Below, piece by piece: positions 1-9,199 of a stretch of DNA of 64,000 nucleotides (position 1 is its first letter; the number at the start of each line of letters is the position of its first letter). Source of the stretch: Marimonas lutisalis. GTDB lineage: Bacteria > Pseudomonadota > Alphaproteobacteria > Rhodobacterales > Rhodobacteraceae. The stretch covers positions 319,370 to 383,369 of the forward strand of contig NZ_SKCI01000001.1 in the NCBI RefSeq assembly GCF_005434965.1, in the 5' to 3' direction. The translations under genes were made by a program, and so were the position numbers. The notes below the pieces were generated by a model. It was not told the DNA's origin. It saw only the letters and a list, made by a program, of their open reading frames with translations, and made no database searches.

Positions 1-486
1 CCCTGCACGCCGCTGGGCTGCCTGATGATGCTGCGGGACCATCACGGCAACCTGTCGGGCATGAACGCGGTGGTGATCGGACGCAGCAACATCGTGGGCA
101 AGCCGATGGCGCAACTGTTGCTGCGCGACAGCTGCACTGTGACGATTGCGCATTCGCGCACCAGGGACATCGAAGAGGTCTGCCGCCGCGCCGATATCGT
201 GGTGGCCGCGGTGGGCCGGCCGGAGATGGTGACCGGAGACTGGATCAAGCCCGGCGCAACGGTGATCGACGTGGGCATCAACCGGATCGACGCACCTGAA
301 AAGGGCGAGGGCAAAACCCGGCTGGTGGGCGATTGCCATTTCGACAGCTGTGCCGCGGTGGCGGGCGCCATCACGCCGGTGCCGGGAGGCGTGGGGCCGA
401 TGACTATTGCCTGCCTTCTGGCCAACACGGTGACCGCCTGTTGCCGCGCTCATGGCCTTGCCGAACCCGAAGGCCTGACCGCCTGA
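1..486 (+). CDS. folD: Bifunctional methylenetetrahydrofolate dehydrogenase / cyclohydrolase, C-terminal part
   Basis: The 5' end lies outside the window; the reading frame is open from base 1 and stops with TGA at 484-486. The enzyme interconverts methylene-, methenyl- and formyl-tetrahydrofolate in the cytosol, using NADP. Visible are the NADP-binding segment [14 protein letters not shown] and, near the end, the family signature [10 protein letters not shown]. The region before the first in-window Met (PCTPLGCL) matches the conserved stretch that precedes the Rossmann fold, so roughly the first 130-140 residues, including the catalytic Lys, are missing only because of the window edge. The family assignment is secure. 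Confidence 0.96.
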   Translation, partial: PCTPLGCLMMLRDHHGNLSGMNAVVIGRSNIVGKPMAQLLLRDSCTVTIAHSRTRDIEEVCRRADIVVAAVGRPEMVTGDWIKPGATVIDVGINRIDAPEKGEGKTRLVGDCHFDSCAAVAGAITPVPGGVGPMTIACLLANTVTACCRAHGLAEPEGLTA

Positions 487-612
487 TCACGTGACCGGGG
501 CGCTGCGCCGCGCGGGATGCGGGGTTGCATGCAGTCTTGAGCATGCGTTAACCATTGCCCGCACGCTGAGCGGATTGCTGCGTGAAGGGGACAACGGTAC
601 AGGTTTGGCTTT

Positions 613-1338
613 GTGACAGCCTTGTTTTCGAAAGTATTTTCGCCGGTCAGTCTGGCGTTGTGGCTGGTGATTACGGCGGTTGCGGCGGTGACGGGTCCGT
701 TTGGGACCTATCAGAAACTCGACCTGCCGGAACGCGCGTTGTACTGGGCGGTTCTGGTGGGCGTTGCTATTGTCTTGGGCCGGACGATCCGTCACGCGAT
801 CGACCTGGTGCTGTGTGAAAGGCCCGCATGGTTGTCCGAGGCGCTGACCGTTTCGCTGATCGTGCCAGCGATGACCGTGGCCGTGATCGCGATCTCGCCG
901 CAAATGCCCGGGATGGTGCATGCGCCGGTGCCATCGGCAGGGACAGTGGCGGGATATGTCCTGACAATTGCCTGCATCGTGATCCTGTTTCGCCGTTCGG
1001 TGCATATCGAACCCAGGCGCGAGGATGAGTGCGAAGAGGCGCCACGGCTGGCCGAGCGGTTGCCCGAGGCGATGCGGGGCAAGATCCTGCGGCTCACGGG
1101 CCAGGATCATCATGTCGAGGTGGTCACCACGCGGGGCACGACGACGCTGCGCATTCGGCTGACCGACGCGATGCGGGAAATGGAGCCGGTCGAAGGCTAT
1201 TGCACGCACCGTTCGCATTGGGTGACGCGCGGTGCAATCGACCATGTCGAGCGCGAGAGCTCGGCGAAGCTGTGGATCGTGCTGATCAATGGCGATCGGG
1301 TTCCGGTCAGCCGCAAATACCGCCCCGAACTGGAATAG
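613..1338 (+). CDS. Membrane-anchored LytTR-family DNA-binding protein
   Basis: The 241-residue protein has four predicted membrane segments (about residues 12-28, 43-58, 76-94 and 110-126) followed by a cytoplasmic LytTR domain (about 156-240). The LytTR domain contains the conserved core around CTHRSHWV and ends with PVSRKYRPEL. LytTR domains bind DNA in response regulators. Here there is no receiver domain, so any signal must arrive through the membrane part; that is inference. The start is GTG at 613 because an in-frame stop lies upstream at 583-585 and no better start exists; the Shine-Dalgarno match is poor. It stands alone, convergent with pdeM. The target genes are unknown. Confidence 0.85.
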   Translation: MTALFSKVFSPVSLALWLVITAVAAVTGPFGTYQKLDLPERALYWAVLVGVAIVLGRTIRHAIDLVLCERPAWLSEALTVSLIVPAMTVAVIAISPQMPGMVHAPVPSAGTVAGYVLTIACIVILFRRSVHIEPRREDECEEAPRLAERLPEAMRGKILRLTGQDHHVEVVTTRGTTTLRIRLTDAMREMEPVEGYCTHRSHWVTRGAIDHVERESSAKLWIVLINGDRVPVSRKYRPELE

Positions 1339-1355
1339 GCGGGCATCATCGAAAG

Positions 1356-2018
1356 CTAGCGCTGCATCGGGACGGGCCTGGGCGACGGGCCGGTGAGGAT
1401 CGCCAGTGCCTCGGGGCGCATGAGGGTGGCCAGCGCGGCATCATGGCTGCGCAACCCGCCGGTGTAGGTGCCGAAGGCGGGCAGGATCACCCGATCGCCG
1501 TCAACAAGGAACGCGGGCCGCGAGATCGCGCGCCCGCGTGCGCTGATCCGAACCTTGGGGTGGTAATGGCCCGACACCTCGCCCGACTGGCCGGGCTGGG
1601 CAATGTGGCGGAAGCAGAGCGCGTCGATCGGTAATTCGGCAAGGTGCGTGCCGCCCAGGTCGATCGGGCCGGGATCGTGGTTGCCCTCGATCCAGACCCA
1701 GCGGCGGCCGGCCTGAAGCCGGGTGATCCAGAGCTTTTCATCCTCGCTGAGCGCCAGTGCTGCGGCGCGGTCGTCGAAACTGTCGCCGAGGCAGATGACG
1801 GTTTGCGCGCCGGTGGCGACAAGCTCGGCATCGAGGCGTTCGAGCGTGTCGCGGGTTTCATAGGGTGGCAGGGTGGCACCCCCGCGGCGCGCCATGCGTT
1901 CGGATTTGCCCAGGTGCAGGTCGGAGACGCACAGAAGGTTCTGTGCGGGCCAGTGGAGCGCGCCGGAACCGCGCGCCTGAAGCTGGGCGCCGGCGAGGGT
2001 GAAAGGATGGGCGTTCAT
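1356..2018 (-). CDS. pdeM: Ligase-associated DNA damage response endonuclease PdeM (metallophosphoesterase)
   Basis: The 220-residue calcineurin-like phosphoesterase carries the metal-binding blocks in order: SDLHLGKSE (about 32-40), GDSFDD (78-83), EGNHD (111-115) and SGHYHP near residue 150. This set, the length and the neighbouring large helicase match the PdeM family found in bacterial DNA-repair clusters with an ATP-dependent ligase. The start MNAHPF fits the family length. It lies 75 bp downstream of the helicase on the same strand, so the two are probably co-transcribed. The ligase and exonuclease that usually accompany them are not in this window. Confidence 0.9.
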   Translation of the reverse strand: MNAHPFTLAGAQLQARGSGALHWPAQNLLCVSDLHLGKSERMARRGGATLPPYETRDTLERLDAELVATGAQTVICLGDSFDDRAAALALSEDEKLWITRLQAGRRWVWIEGNHDPGPIDLGGTHLAELPIDALCFRHIAQPGQSGEVSGHYHPKVRISARGRAISRPAFLVDGDRVILPAFGTYTGGLRSHDAALATLMRPEALAILTGPSPRPVPMQR

Positions 2019-2093
2019 GTTACGTTCTTGGCGCGTCGCGCAGGGTTATTCAAGAGCAATTCGGTCGCGCGAATTTTCTGCGAAAATTCGAAA

Positions 2094-4490
2094 TCAGTTG
2101 AGGCCCGCCGCCTGCATCAGGCGCTCGGTCTCCTCGGCGAGGAGGCGTTCTTCGGCGGCACCCTGCACGGGAACCTTGCCCGCTTCGAGCAGCAGCGGCG
2201 CGGCAAGGGGGGTGACATGGGGCGTGCGCAGCGTGTCTATCCGGCCCCCAACGCGGGCGGCCAGCTCCTCGATCCGGGCGAAATCGACAAGGCCGCGCAT
2301 CGCCTCGTCACGGGTGACGCGCATCAACAGGTGGTCGGGTTCGTATTTCAGGAGCGTGTCATAGAGGATGTCGGAGGAAAACGTGGCCTGCCGCCCGGTT
2401 TTCCGGGCGCCGGGCGTGTTGCGCTCGATCAGGCCGGCGATGGTGGCGACCGCGCGGAAGGTGCGTTTCATCACCGCGTTGCCAGCGAGCCAGCCCTCGA
2501 GCCCGTCGCGCAAGGCATTGATTTCAAAGAGCGGTGCGGCATCGGTGACCGGATCGAGCCCCCAGATCAGCGTCGCGTAATCGGTCGAGACGAAGCCCAG
2601 AGGGGCGAGGCCCGTCTCCTCCATCCGCTTGGTCAGCAGGAGGCCCAGCGTCTGCTGGGCGTTGCGCCCGGCAAAGCCGTAGACGCAGAGATGTTCGCGC
2701 CCGTCATGCGGAAAGCTTTCAACCAGCAGGCGGCCGGTTTCAGGCAGGCGGGACATTTGCCGCTGAAGGTGCAGCCAGTCGCTTGTGTGGGCGGGCAACT
2801 CGGGCCAGTCGTCCTGGCGGAACATGCGCAGGATGCGTTGGGAGAGCTGGGTGGAGGTGGCGAATTTGGTGCCGGAAAACACGGCGATCTTCGGCTTGCG
2901 GGCGGCGTGAGGCGAGACCTCGACCGTAAGCTCGCGCAGGCCTTCGTAACGCACGATGCGCCCGCCGATGAGGAAGGTATCGCCGGGGGTGAGCGAGGCG
3001 GCGAAGGCCTCTTCGACCTCGCCCAGCGGTTTGCCGCGGCCGCGCAGGCGCACCTTCATCAGGTCGGCATCCTGGATGGTGCCGATATTCATGCGGATGC
3101 GCGACGCCGCACGGGGATCGCGCAGCTGCCAGAGCCCGTCGCGTTGCATCAGCCGCTGCCAGCGGTCATAGGCGCGGAAGGCATAACCACCGGTGGCGAC
3201 GAATTCGAGGCAGGCGTCGAATTCTTGGCGCGTCAGTGCGGCGTAAGGCCCGGCGGTGATGGTTTCGGAAAAGAGTTGATCGGCGGTTAACGGACCGGCG
3301 CAGGCGGAAATCAGGATGTGCTGGCACAGCACGTCGAGAGGGCCGGGCCCGCGCGGCGCGCCATCGAGATCGTTTTCGCGGGCAGCTTCGAGCGCGGCGC
3401 GGCATTCGACCACCTCGAACCGGTTGGCGGGCACCAGAAGCGCCTTCGAGGGCGCATTATAGCGGTGGTTCGCGCGCCCGATCCGCTGGATCAGGCGCTT
3501 GACGTTCTTCGGCGCGCCGACCTGGATGACGAGATCGACATCGCCCCAGTCGAGACCCAGATCGAGACTGCCGGTGCAGACGATGGCGCGCAGGTCGCCC
3601 GCGGCCATCGCGGCCTCGACCTTTTCGCGGCTCTCGCGGGCGAGGGAGCCGTGATGGATGCCGATTGGCAGGCTGTCTTCGTTGGCAAGCCACAGATTAT
3701 GAAAGAAAATTTCAGCCTGCGCGCGGGTGTTGTGAAAGATCAGCGTGGTGCGATGCTGGCGCACCTGGTCGAGCACGGCGGGGATGGCGTAGGCGGCACC
3801 ACCACCCGACCAGGGCGGTGCTTCGGCGGTTTCCAGCATGTCGATCTGTGGGGCGGGGCCGGGATCGGCCATGAGGATCTTGCAGGGATCGGGGTGGCGG
3901 GCGAGGAGGGTGGCGATTTCGGCCGGGTTGTCGACGGTGGCGGAGAGGCCGACGCGGCGCAGGCCGGGGGCCAGGGTTTGCAGGCGCGAGAGCGCGAGGA
4001 AGAGCTGATCGCCGCGTTTCGATTCGGCGAGCGCGTGGATTTCATCGACGATAACCCGTTGTAATCCGGCAAAGATCTTCGGCGCATCGGGATAGGAGAT
4101 CAGCAGCGCGAGCGATTCCGGCGTGGTCAGCAGGATATGCGGGGGATCGGCGCGCTGGGCCTTTTTGCGGGTCTGGCTGGTGTCGCCCGAGCGGTCGTCG
4201 ATGCGGATGGGCAGGCCCATCTCTTCGACCGGGGTGCGCAGGTTGCGCTTGATGTCGGCGGCGAGCGCCTTCAGTGGAGAAATGTATAATGTATGCAGGC
4301 CCTTATGCGTGCCATCGGCAAGCTCGGCGAGCGTCGGCAGGAAGCCCGCGAGCGTCTTGCCACCGCCGGTGGGGGCAATGAGAAGCGTGGCCGGATCGGC
4401 GGCGCGGGCCAGCATGTCGCGCTGATGGGGATGGATGGACCATCCGCGCGCGTCGAACCAGCCGGCAATGGGGGCGGGCAGGGGCTGCAT
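2094..4490 (-). CDS. Ligase-associated DEXH-box DNA repair helicase (Lhr-like)
   Basis: The 798-residue superfamily 2 helicase has Walker A in APTGGGKT (about 39-46), the DEXH box as VDEIHAL (about 150s), and the second RecA lobe with motif VI QRIGRANHR. A long C-terminal half follows, as in Lhr-type enzymes. It is predicted to unwind DNA during repair together with PdeM. I place the start at MQPLPAPIAGW (4490) because family proteins begin here; the frame is open further upstream to 4577, but that extension (HAYHPPLFGG...) looks non-coding. A GGG lies only one base before this ATG, so the ribosome-binding site is not decisive. Function is known for the family; partner identity is inferred from adjacency. 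Confidence 0.88.
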   Translation of the reverse strand: MQPLPAPIAGWFDARGWSIHPHQRDMLARAADPATLLIAPTGGGKTLAGFLPTLAELADGTHKGLHTLYISPLKALAADIKRNLRTPVEEMGLPIRIDDRSGDTSQTRKKAQRADPPHILLTTPESLALLISYPDAPKIFAGLQRVIVDEIHALAESKRGDQLFLALSRLQTLAPGLRRVGLSATVDNPAEIATLLARHPDPCKILMADPGPAPQIDMLETAEAPPWSGGGAAYAIPAVLDQVRQHRTTLIFHNTRAQAEIFFHNLWLANEDSLPIGIHHGSLARESREKVEAAMAAGDLRAIVCTGSLDLGLDWGDVDLVIQVGAPKNVKRLIQRIGRANHRYNAPSKALLVPANRFEVVECRAALEAARENDLDGAPRGPGPLDVLCQHILISACAGPLTADQLFSETITAGPYAALTRQEFDACLEFVATGGYAFRAYDRWQRLMQRDGLWQLRDPRAASRIRMNIGTIQDADLMKVRLRGRGKPLGEVEEAFAASLTPGDTFLIGGRIVRYEGLRELTVEVSPHAARKPKIAVFSGTKFATSTQLSQRILRMFRQDDWPELPAHTSDWLHLQRQMSRLPETGRLLVESFPHDGREHLCVYGFAGRNAQQTLGLLLTKRMEETGLAPLGFVSTDYATLIWGLDPVTDAAPLFEINALRDGLEGWLAGNAVMKRTFRAVATIAGLIERNTPGARKTGRQATFSSDILYDTLLKYEPDHLLMRVTRDEAMRGLVDFARIEELAARVGGRIDTLRTPHVTPLAAPLLLEAGKVPVQGAAEERLLAEETERLMQAAGLN

Positions 4491-4664
4491 GCCCTTTATG
4501 TAGAGAAGCCTGGCCCACCGTGCGAGGGGGTTAACGCCCTGAGGGCCGCCGAAAAGAGGGGGGTGATACGCGTGCACCGCCCGGCTGCCATCCGGCTGCC
4601 GGGGAATTCTTGCGAAAGGGTTAAGTGCAGAGGTTAACCCAGCGTGCGGTGCCGTGCCCGGGGG

Positions 4665-6098
4665 TCAGAGAATGGGGCCGAGGGTTTCGACCACGTTGTT
4701 CCAGGCCCGCCGCCGTGCGGGCCAGGCGAACACCTCTTCGAGGGTGACTTCCTGCGACTGGGCGAGATGCTCAAGTTGCCGGGCGCGGACCTGGGCGGTG
4801 ATCCCGGGGTCGGCGATCAGCAGGTCGTTTTCGAAATTCAGGTCGAAGCTGCGCATGTCGAGGTTCGATGAGCCGAGAAAGGTGATCTCGCCGTCGGCGG
4901 TGAGCGTCTTGGCATGCAGGAGGCCGGGGCCGTGTTCGAAGATGCGGACCCCGGCCTTGAGCAGAAGAATGTAGTTGCCCCGGCTGGCGGCCTGCACGAT
5001 GCGGCTGTCGTTACGCCGGGGCAGCACCAGCGACACCTGCACCCCGCGGCGGGCCGCCGATTTGAGCGCTTGTTGCAGCGGGATGTCGGGCACGAAATAG
5101 GGCGTGGTCAGCACCAGCTCGGAGCGGGCGCGTTCGAAGAGCGAGCAGAACATCTGGGTCGAGCTGTCGGCGCGTTCGAGCGGGCCGGTGCCGCGGGCCT
5201 GGGCGATGAACCCGCCGGAGACGGGTGCGGCCTGGGCCGGGAACTCGCCGGGCTCACCCGGGCCGAAAAGGCACCAGTCGGAGGCGAAGATTTGCCGGAT
5301 CTGGTTCACCACCGGGCCCTGGACGCGCAGCATGATGTCGATCCAGGGGCCGAAGCGGGCCTTGGGGCTGAACTCGGGGTCGGCGCAGTTCTGGCTACCG
5401 ACCCAAGCGATGCGGCCGTCGATCAGGGTGATCTTGCGGTGGTTGCGCAGGTCGAAGCGCGTGACGATCGGCAGGCCGACGATGGTTTCGGGGGGCAGGG
5501 CGATGCGGGTTTCGACCCCTGCCGCGGCCATTTCGCGCCATAGGGCCGAGCGGATCAGGTGCCGCGAGCCCATGTGATCGGCCATCACGCGGCAGCGCAC
5601 GCCGCGCCTGGCCGCGCGGATCAGGGCATGGGCGGTGTCGGTGCCGGTGCGATCGGTCAGCCAGATGTAGTAGAGCAGTTCGACACTGTCCCGGGCGGCG
5701 TCGATATCGGCGATGATGCCGGCGCGGGCCGAGGCGGCATCGGGGGCGAGCGTGGCGCTGTTTCCGCCGACCGGGGAAAAGCCGTTGATCGAAGTGCCGT
5801 AGCGGAACAGCTTGGCATCTTCGGGAGCGAGTTGATCGTAGGCCGAGGAGCCGGGCGCCGAGGCCAGGGCGGCGGCGTCGCGGGACAGGGACGTGTGGCG
5901 GGCACGCAGGTGGCGGCTGAGCCGTTTTTCCCCGATCAGAAGATAGGTTGCGAAGCCGCCGACGGGGATGGACAGGATGACGATGAACCAGGCCAGCCGC
6001 GCGGGGCTGGAGATTCTTTCGCGCAGGGTGAGACGGGTTGTGGCCGCGGCCAGGATGGCAAGGTGCAAGGCGGTTGTCAGGATCAGGTAATAGGTCAA
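4665..6098 (-). CDS. cls: Cardiolipin synthase (phospholipase D family)
   Basis: The 477-residue membrane protein has two N-terminal membrane segments (about 3-22 and 33-55) and two HKD motifs, HRKITLIDG and HAKTLTADGE, each followed by the GSxN-type element (VGSQN, LGSSN). It condenses two phosphatidylglycerol molecules to cardiolipin at the inner membrane. I choose TTG at 6098 (MTYYLIL) as the start because GGAGGG sits five to six bases upstream. The frame can be opened nine codons earlier at another TTG (6125), but no Shine-Dalgarno sequence precedes it and family members begin right at the first membrane helix. It appears to be transcribed alone. Confidence 0.9.
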   Translation of the reverse strand: MTYYLILTTALHLAILAAATTRLTLRERISSPARLAWFIVILSIPVGGFATYLLIGEKRLSRHLRARHTSLSRDAAALASAPGSSAYDQLAPEDAKLFRYGTSINGFSPVGGNSATLAPDAASARAGIIADIDAARDSVELLYYIWLTDRTGTDTAHALIRAARRGVRCRVMADHMGSRHLIRSALWREMAAAGVETRIALPPETIVGLPIVTRFDLRNHRKITLIDGRIAWVGSQNCADPEFSPKARFGPWIDIMLRVQGPVVNQIRQIFASDWCLFGPGEPGEFPAQAAPVSGGFIAQARGTGPLERADSSTQMFCSLFERARSELVLTTPYFVPDIPLQQALKSAARRGVQVSLVLPRRNDSRIVQAASRGNYILLLKAGVRIFEHGPGLLHAKTLTADGEITFLGSSNLDMRSFDLNFENDLLIADPGITAQVRARQLEHLAQSQEVTLEEVFAWPARRRAWNNVVETLGPIL

Positions 6099-6149
6099 CG
6101 TGCCCTCCGTCTTTGCATCAGGCAAAGAGTAGTGCGCATGCCCGCGAAC

Positions 6150-6182
6150 AAAAAGCGCCCGTTTCGGCGAAACGGACGCTTT
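6150..6182 (-). terminator. Intrinsic terminator of the AAA+ ATPase gene
   Basis: A 14-bp stem with one mismatch and a GGC loop (6152-6165 with 6169-6182) is followed on the minus strand by a five-base U run (A residues at 6150-6154 on the plus strand). It lies about 40 bp past the stop of the ATPase gene and before the cardiolipin synthase start, so it separates the two genes. Confidence 0.85.
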
Positions 6183-6222
6183 GCGGTGTGGAGAAAGGTG
6201 CGGCCGGGCCGCATTCCCACGC

Positions 6223-7530
6223 TTATTTCACGATCTTCTCGTCCTTGACGAACATGTTCGCCCAGGCGCGGTCGATCAGGTCTTTCGACATCTTGTAGGG
6301 GATGCCTTCGAAATCGCAGATCGCGATCATCTGGTCGATCAGGAACACCGGCTGGTAGTTCGCGTAGATGTTGTTGATCGTCGGATACTTGACCTTGAGC
6401 AGGTGGATGAGGGCATCCTGGTCCAGCTCCATCCCCTTCTTGCGCGCGACCAGCGCGAAGATCTTGAGGAAGTTTTCCTGGTTGGGGCCGTCGATCTTGA
6501 TCTTGAAGAAGATCCGGCGCAGCGCGGCCTGGTCGAAGATCTCGTTCGGGTGGAAGTTGGTCGAGAAGATCACCAGCGTGTCGAAGGGCACCTCGAATTT
6601 CTCGCCCGATTGCAGGGCGAGGATGTCCTTCGACTCTTCGAGCGGCACGATCCAGCGGTTGACGAGCGCCTGCGGCGGTTCGGCCTGGCGGCCAAGGTCG
6701 TCGACGATGAAGATGCCGCCGGTGGATTTGAGCTGAAGCGGGGCCTGGTAGGTGCGCGCGGTGGGATTGTAGACCAGATCGAGCATCGAGAGCGACAGTT
6801 CGCCCCCGGTGATCACGGTGGGCCGGTCGCATTTCACATAGCGGGTATCGAAATTCGCGCGGCGGCGCAGGCTGTTGGGGTCGTCGTGGTCCTCCTCGGC
6901 CTTGGAATGCACGATCGGGTCGTAGACGGTGATGACCTGGCCGGAATACTCGATCGCGCGGGGCACGTAGACCTTGTCGCCCATGGCATCGCGGATGCCG
7001 TTGGAGATCGAGGACTTACCGTTGCCCGGCGGGCCATACATGAGGATCGAGCGGCCCGAACTTACGGCGGGCCCGAGATTGTCGATCAGCGCGTCCGGCA
7101 GCACGAGATGGCCCATGGCATCGGTCAGTTGCTGGCGGGTGATCTGGATGTTGCGGATCGACTGGCGCTTGACCTGCTCGCGGTAGACATCGAGCGGCAC
7201 CGGCATGGCGCCGAAATATTCGGATTGCGACAGGGCATCGAGCGCGCGGGCCTTGCCGGCATCGGTGAGTTGGTAGCCCATTTCGCCGCCGTTGTTGGCA
7301 TTGAGCGTGCCGGTCGCCTCGAGCAGGCGTTGTTCGCGGGCCATGTCGACGAGATCCTGGGTGATCTGGCGGGGCAGGCAAACGGCCTTGGCAATTTCAC
7401 TGACCTCGCTGACGTTCTTGCGGAACATCGTCTTGATCAGGATGTCGCGCATCATCACCACGGGCAGTTGCATCTGCTCGAGCGATTTGGGCGGCGGCGG
7501 TGCCATCACGGCGGTGGGCTGCATGTTCAT
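6223..7530 (-). CDS. AAA+ ATPase with N-terminal winged-helix-like region
   Basis: The 435-residue cytosolic ATPase begins with a Pro-rich leader. A helical segment ending in YQLTDAGKARALDAL (about 86-100) resembles a winged helix. The AAA+ module carries Walker A GPPGNGKS (166-173) and Walker B IFIVDDLGRQ (about 270s), with a sensor-like FSTNFHPNEIF further on. The substrate is unknown. It sits just beyond the Tad pilus locus on the same strand but is separated from it by two plus-strand genes, so any link to pilus assembly is only positional inference. MNMQP could start at either of two Met codons two residues apart. A strong terminator follows. Confidence 0.7.
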   Translation of the reverse strand: MNMQPTAVMAPPPPKSLEQMQLPVVMMRDILIKTMFRKNVSEVSEIAKAVCLPRQITQDLVDMAREQRLLEATGTLNANNGGEMGYQLTDAGKARALDALSQSEYFGAMPVPLDVYREQVKRQSIRNIQITRQQLTDAMGHLVLPDALIDNLGPAVSSGRSILMYGPPGNGKSSISNGIRDAMGDKVYVPRAIEYSGQVITVYDPIVHSKAEEDHDDPNSLRRRANFDTRYVKCDRPTVITGGELSLSMLDLVYNPTARTYQAPLQLKSTGGIFIVDDLGRQAEPPQALVNRWIVPLEESKDILALQSGEKFEVPFDTLVIFSTNFHPNEIFDQAALRRIFFKIKIDGPNQENFLKIFALVARKKGMELDQDALIHLLKVKYPTINNIYANYQPVFLIDQMIAICDFEGIPYKMSKDLIDRAWANMFVKDEKIVK

Positions 7531-7654
7531 TTGTCTGGCCTGTGTCTGCTCTTGTCATGCGGTATTCTGGGCTGCACGGGCCTGCGCGCAGGTCGCCCGC
7601 CGCCCGAACAAAATTCGTGCAATATGCAATCTGCCTTCATAAAGTGCCGAAAAA

Positions 7655-9199
7655 ATGATGGGGCGAGCGAAGAACATGGCAAATCCGGGGAAAGTTCTGG
7701 GCACGCTTCTTGCCGTGTTGGCGGCGGTGACGGGTTTGGCGGCCACATATGGTGGCCTGATGTTCGCCAAACACGAAATGGACATGCTCCACCTGATTGA
7801 CATCGTGTTGCGCCGGGTCGACGGGCAATTGCCACATTTCGACTTCATGACACCGCTGGGAATCTGGGCGTTCGAGCCTTTCGTGATGCTTCACTGGGCC
7901 GGTCTGGAGCTGGGCGCGGCGCTGGTCTGGGGCCAGGTGATGGTGGCGGCGCTGTTGCTTCTGCCGGTCTGGTGGGTGGGGATCAGCCGGATGAACACCG
8001 GTCTGGCGATCGCCTTTGGCGTGATCGTGCTGCTGCTGGCGGTGGCGATGGTGCATGGCGAGACCGATGTGAAACCGTCGCTGTCGATGCACTACAACCG
8101 GTGGGCCTGGGCGGTGGCGTTCCTGCCGCTGGCGCTGGTGGCGTTGCCGGCGCGGCGGGACAATCCGGTGCTGGACGGGCTGGTGATCGGGGCGGCGATG
8201 GCGGTGCTGGCGCTGCTGAAGGTCACCTATTTCGCGGCATTTGCGCCGGCGGTGGTGCTGGGCCTGGTGCTGCGCGGGCAGATGCGCGCGCTGGGCATCG
8301 CGGTGGTGGCCGGGCTGGTGATTGCCGGGGCGATGACGCTGGCCTACGGTTTCGGGTTCTGGGGCGCCTACCTCGGTGACCTGCTGACGGTGGCGGGATC
8401 GGAGGTGCGGCCGTCGCCCGGGGCGGGCTGGGCGCGGGTGGCGCTGTCGCCCGACTATGCCGCGGGCACGCTTCTGGCGGTGGCGAGCGTGCTGCTGCTG
8501 CGGACCCGGGCCAAGGCCGATCCGGTGGGCATCATCCTTTTCGTGATGCTGCCGGGCGCGATCTACGTGACCTTTCAGAATTATGGCAACGATCCCTATT
8601 GGCTGCTCTTGTGGGGGATCGTCCTTCTGGCGCAGCCGCGGGGCGAGGAGGTGGGCTGGTCCACGCAGGCGGTGGGCGGCCTGCTGGCGCTGGCGCTGAT
8701 CGCGCCGGTGGCGCTGAACGTGTTCTACAGCCCCGTTCGGCAGGCGACCCTGCCGGCAAGCGTATTCATCCCGGTGTTCCCGGGGCAGGCGGGGCGCGAG
8801 GACGTGCTGGCCGTCGAGGCGCGGGTGGAGCGCGAGCAGGTGCGGATGCCGGCCTATGGCACCGAAGGCGATTGCGAACTGTCCGGTGGCGCGATCGGCT
8901 GGATGCGCGGGCTGGTGGACGAGGTGGATGCCGGCGGGTTCGCCGGGGAGAAGGTGTTCGTCGCAGATATTTTCAACGCGTTCTGGCTGTTTGGCGCCTA
9001 TGCGCCGCTGAAGGGGGGCGCGCCGTGGTACTATGACGGGCTGCCCGGGTTCGACGAGGCGAGCATCGTGGTGGTGCCGCGCTGTCCCACCGATGCCGAA
9101 GCCAATGCGCGGATCGTCGAGATGATCGCGGCGCAGGGCGTGCAGATGGTGCCCGCGCACGAGGGCGAGCGGATGGTGGTTTACCGCCTGGCGCGGTGA
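7655..9199 (+). CDS. Polytopic membrane protein of unknown function (glycosyltransferase-like topology)
   Basis: The protein of about 514 residues has a first membrane helix near 13-35, a soluble stretch with HEMDMLHLIDIVLRRVDG, roughly ten hydrophobic helices up to about residue 370, and a 140-residue soluble C-terminal domain (from about SVFIPVFPG). This arrangement recalls lipid-linked-sugar glycosyltransferases of the GT-C fold: acidic residues in the first extracytoplasmic loop, C-terminal periplasmic domain. No family motif was certain, so no function is assigned. The start could be 7655, 7658 or 7676 (MANPGK); none has a strong ribosome site. It diverges from the AAA+ gene. Confidence 0.7.
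   Translation: MMGRAKNMANPGKVLGTLLAVLAAVTGLAATYGGLMFAKHEMDMLHLIDIVLRRVDGQLPHFDFMTPLGIWAFEPFVMLHWAGLELGAALVWGQVMVAALLLLPVWWVGISRMNTGLAIAFGVIVLLLAVAMVHGETDVKPSLSMHYNRWAWAVAFLPLALVALPARRDNPVLDGLVIGAAMAVLALLKVTYFAAFAPAVVLGLVLRGQMRALGIAVVAGLVIAGAMTLAYGFGFWGAYLGDLLTVAGSEVRPSPGAGWARVALSPDYAAGTLLAVASVLLLRTRAKADPVGIILFVMLPGAIYVTFQNYGNDPYWLLLWGIVLLAQPRGEEVGWSTQAVGGLLALALIAPVALNVFYSPVRQATLPASVFIPVFPGQAGREDVLAVEARVEREQVRMPAYGTEGDCELSGGAIGWMRGLVDEVDAGGFAGEKVFVADIFNAFWLFGAYAPLKGGAPWYYDGLPGFDEASIVVVPRCPTDAEANARIVEMIAAQGVQMVPAHEGERMVVYRLAR

Noticed and set aside
1644-3290. A 548-codon plus-strand frame over pdeM and the helicase
   Set aside because: Antisense to two recognised repair genes and without any recognisable domain.
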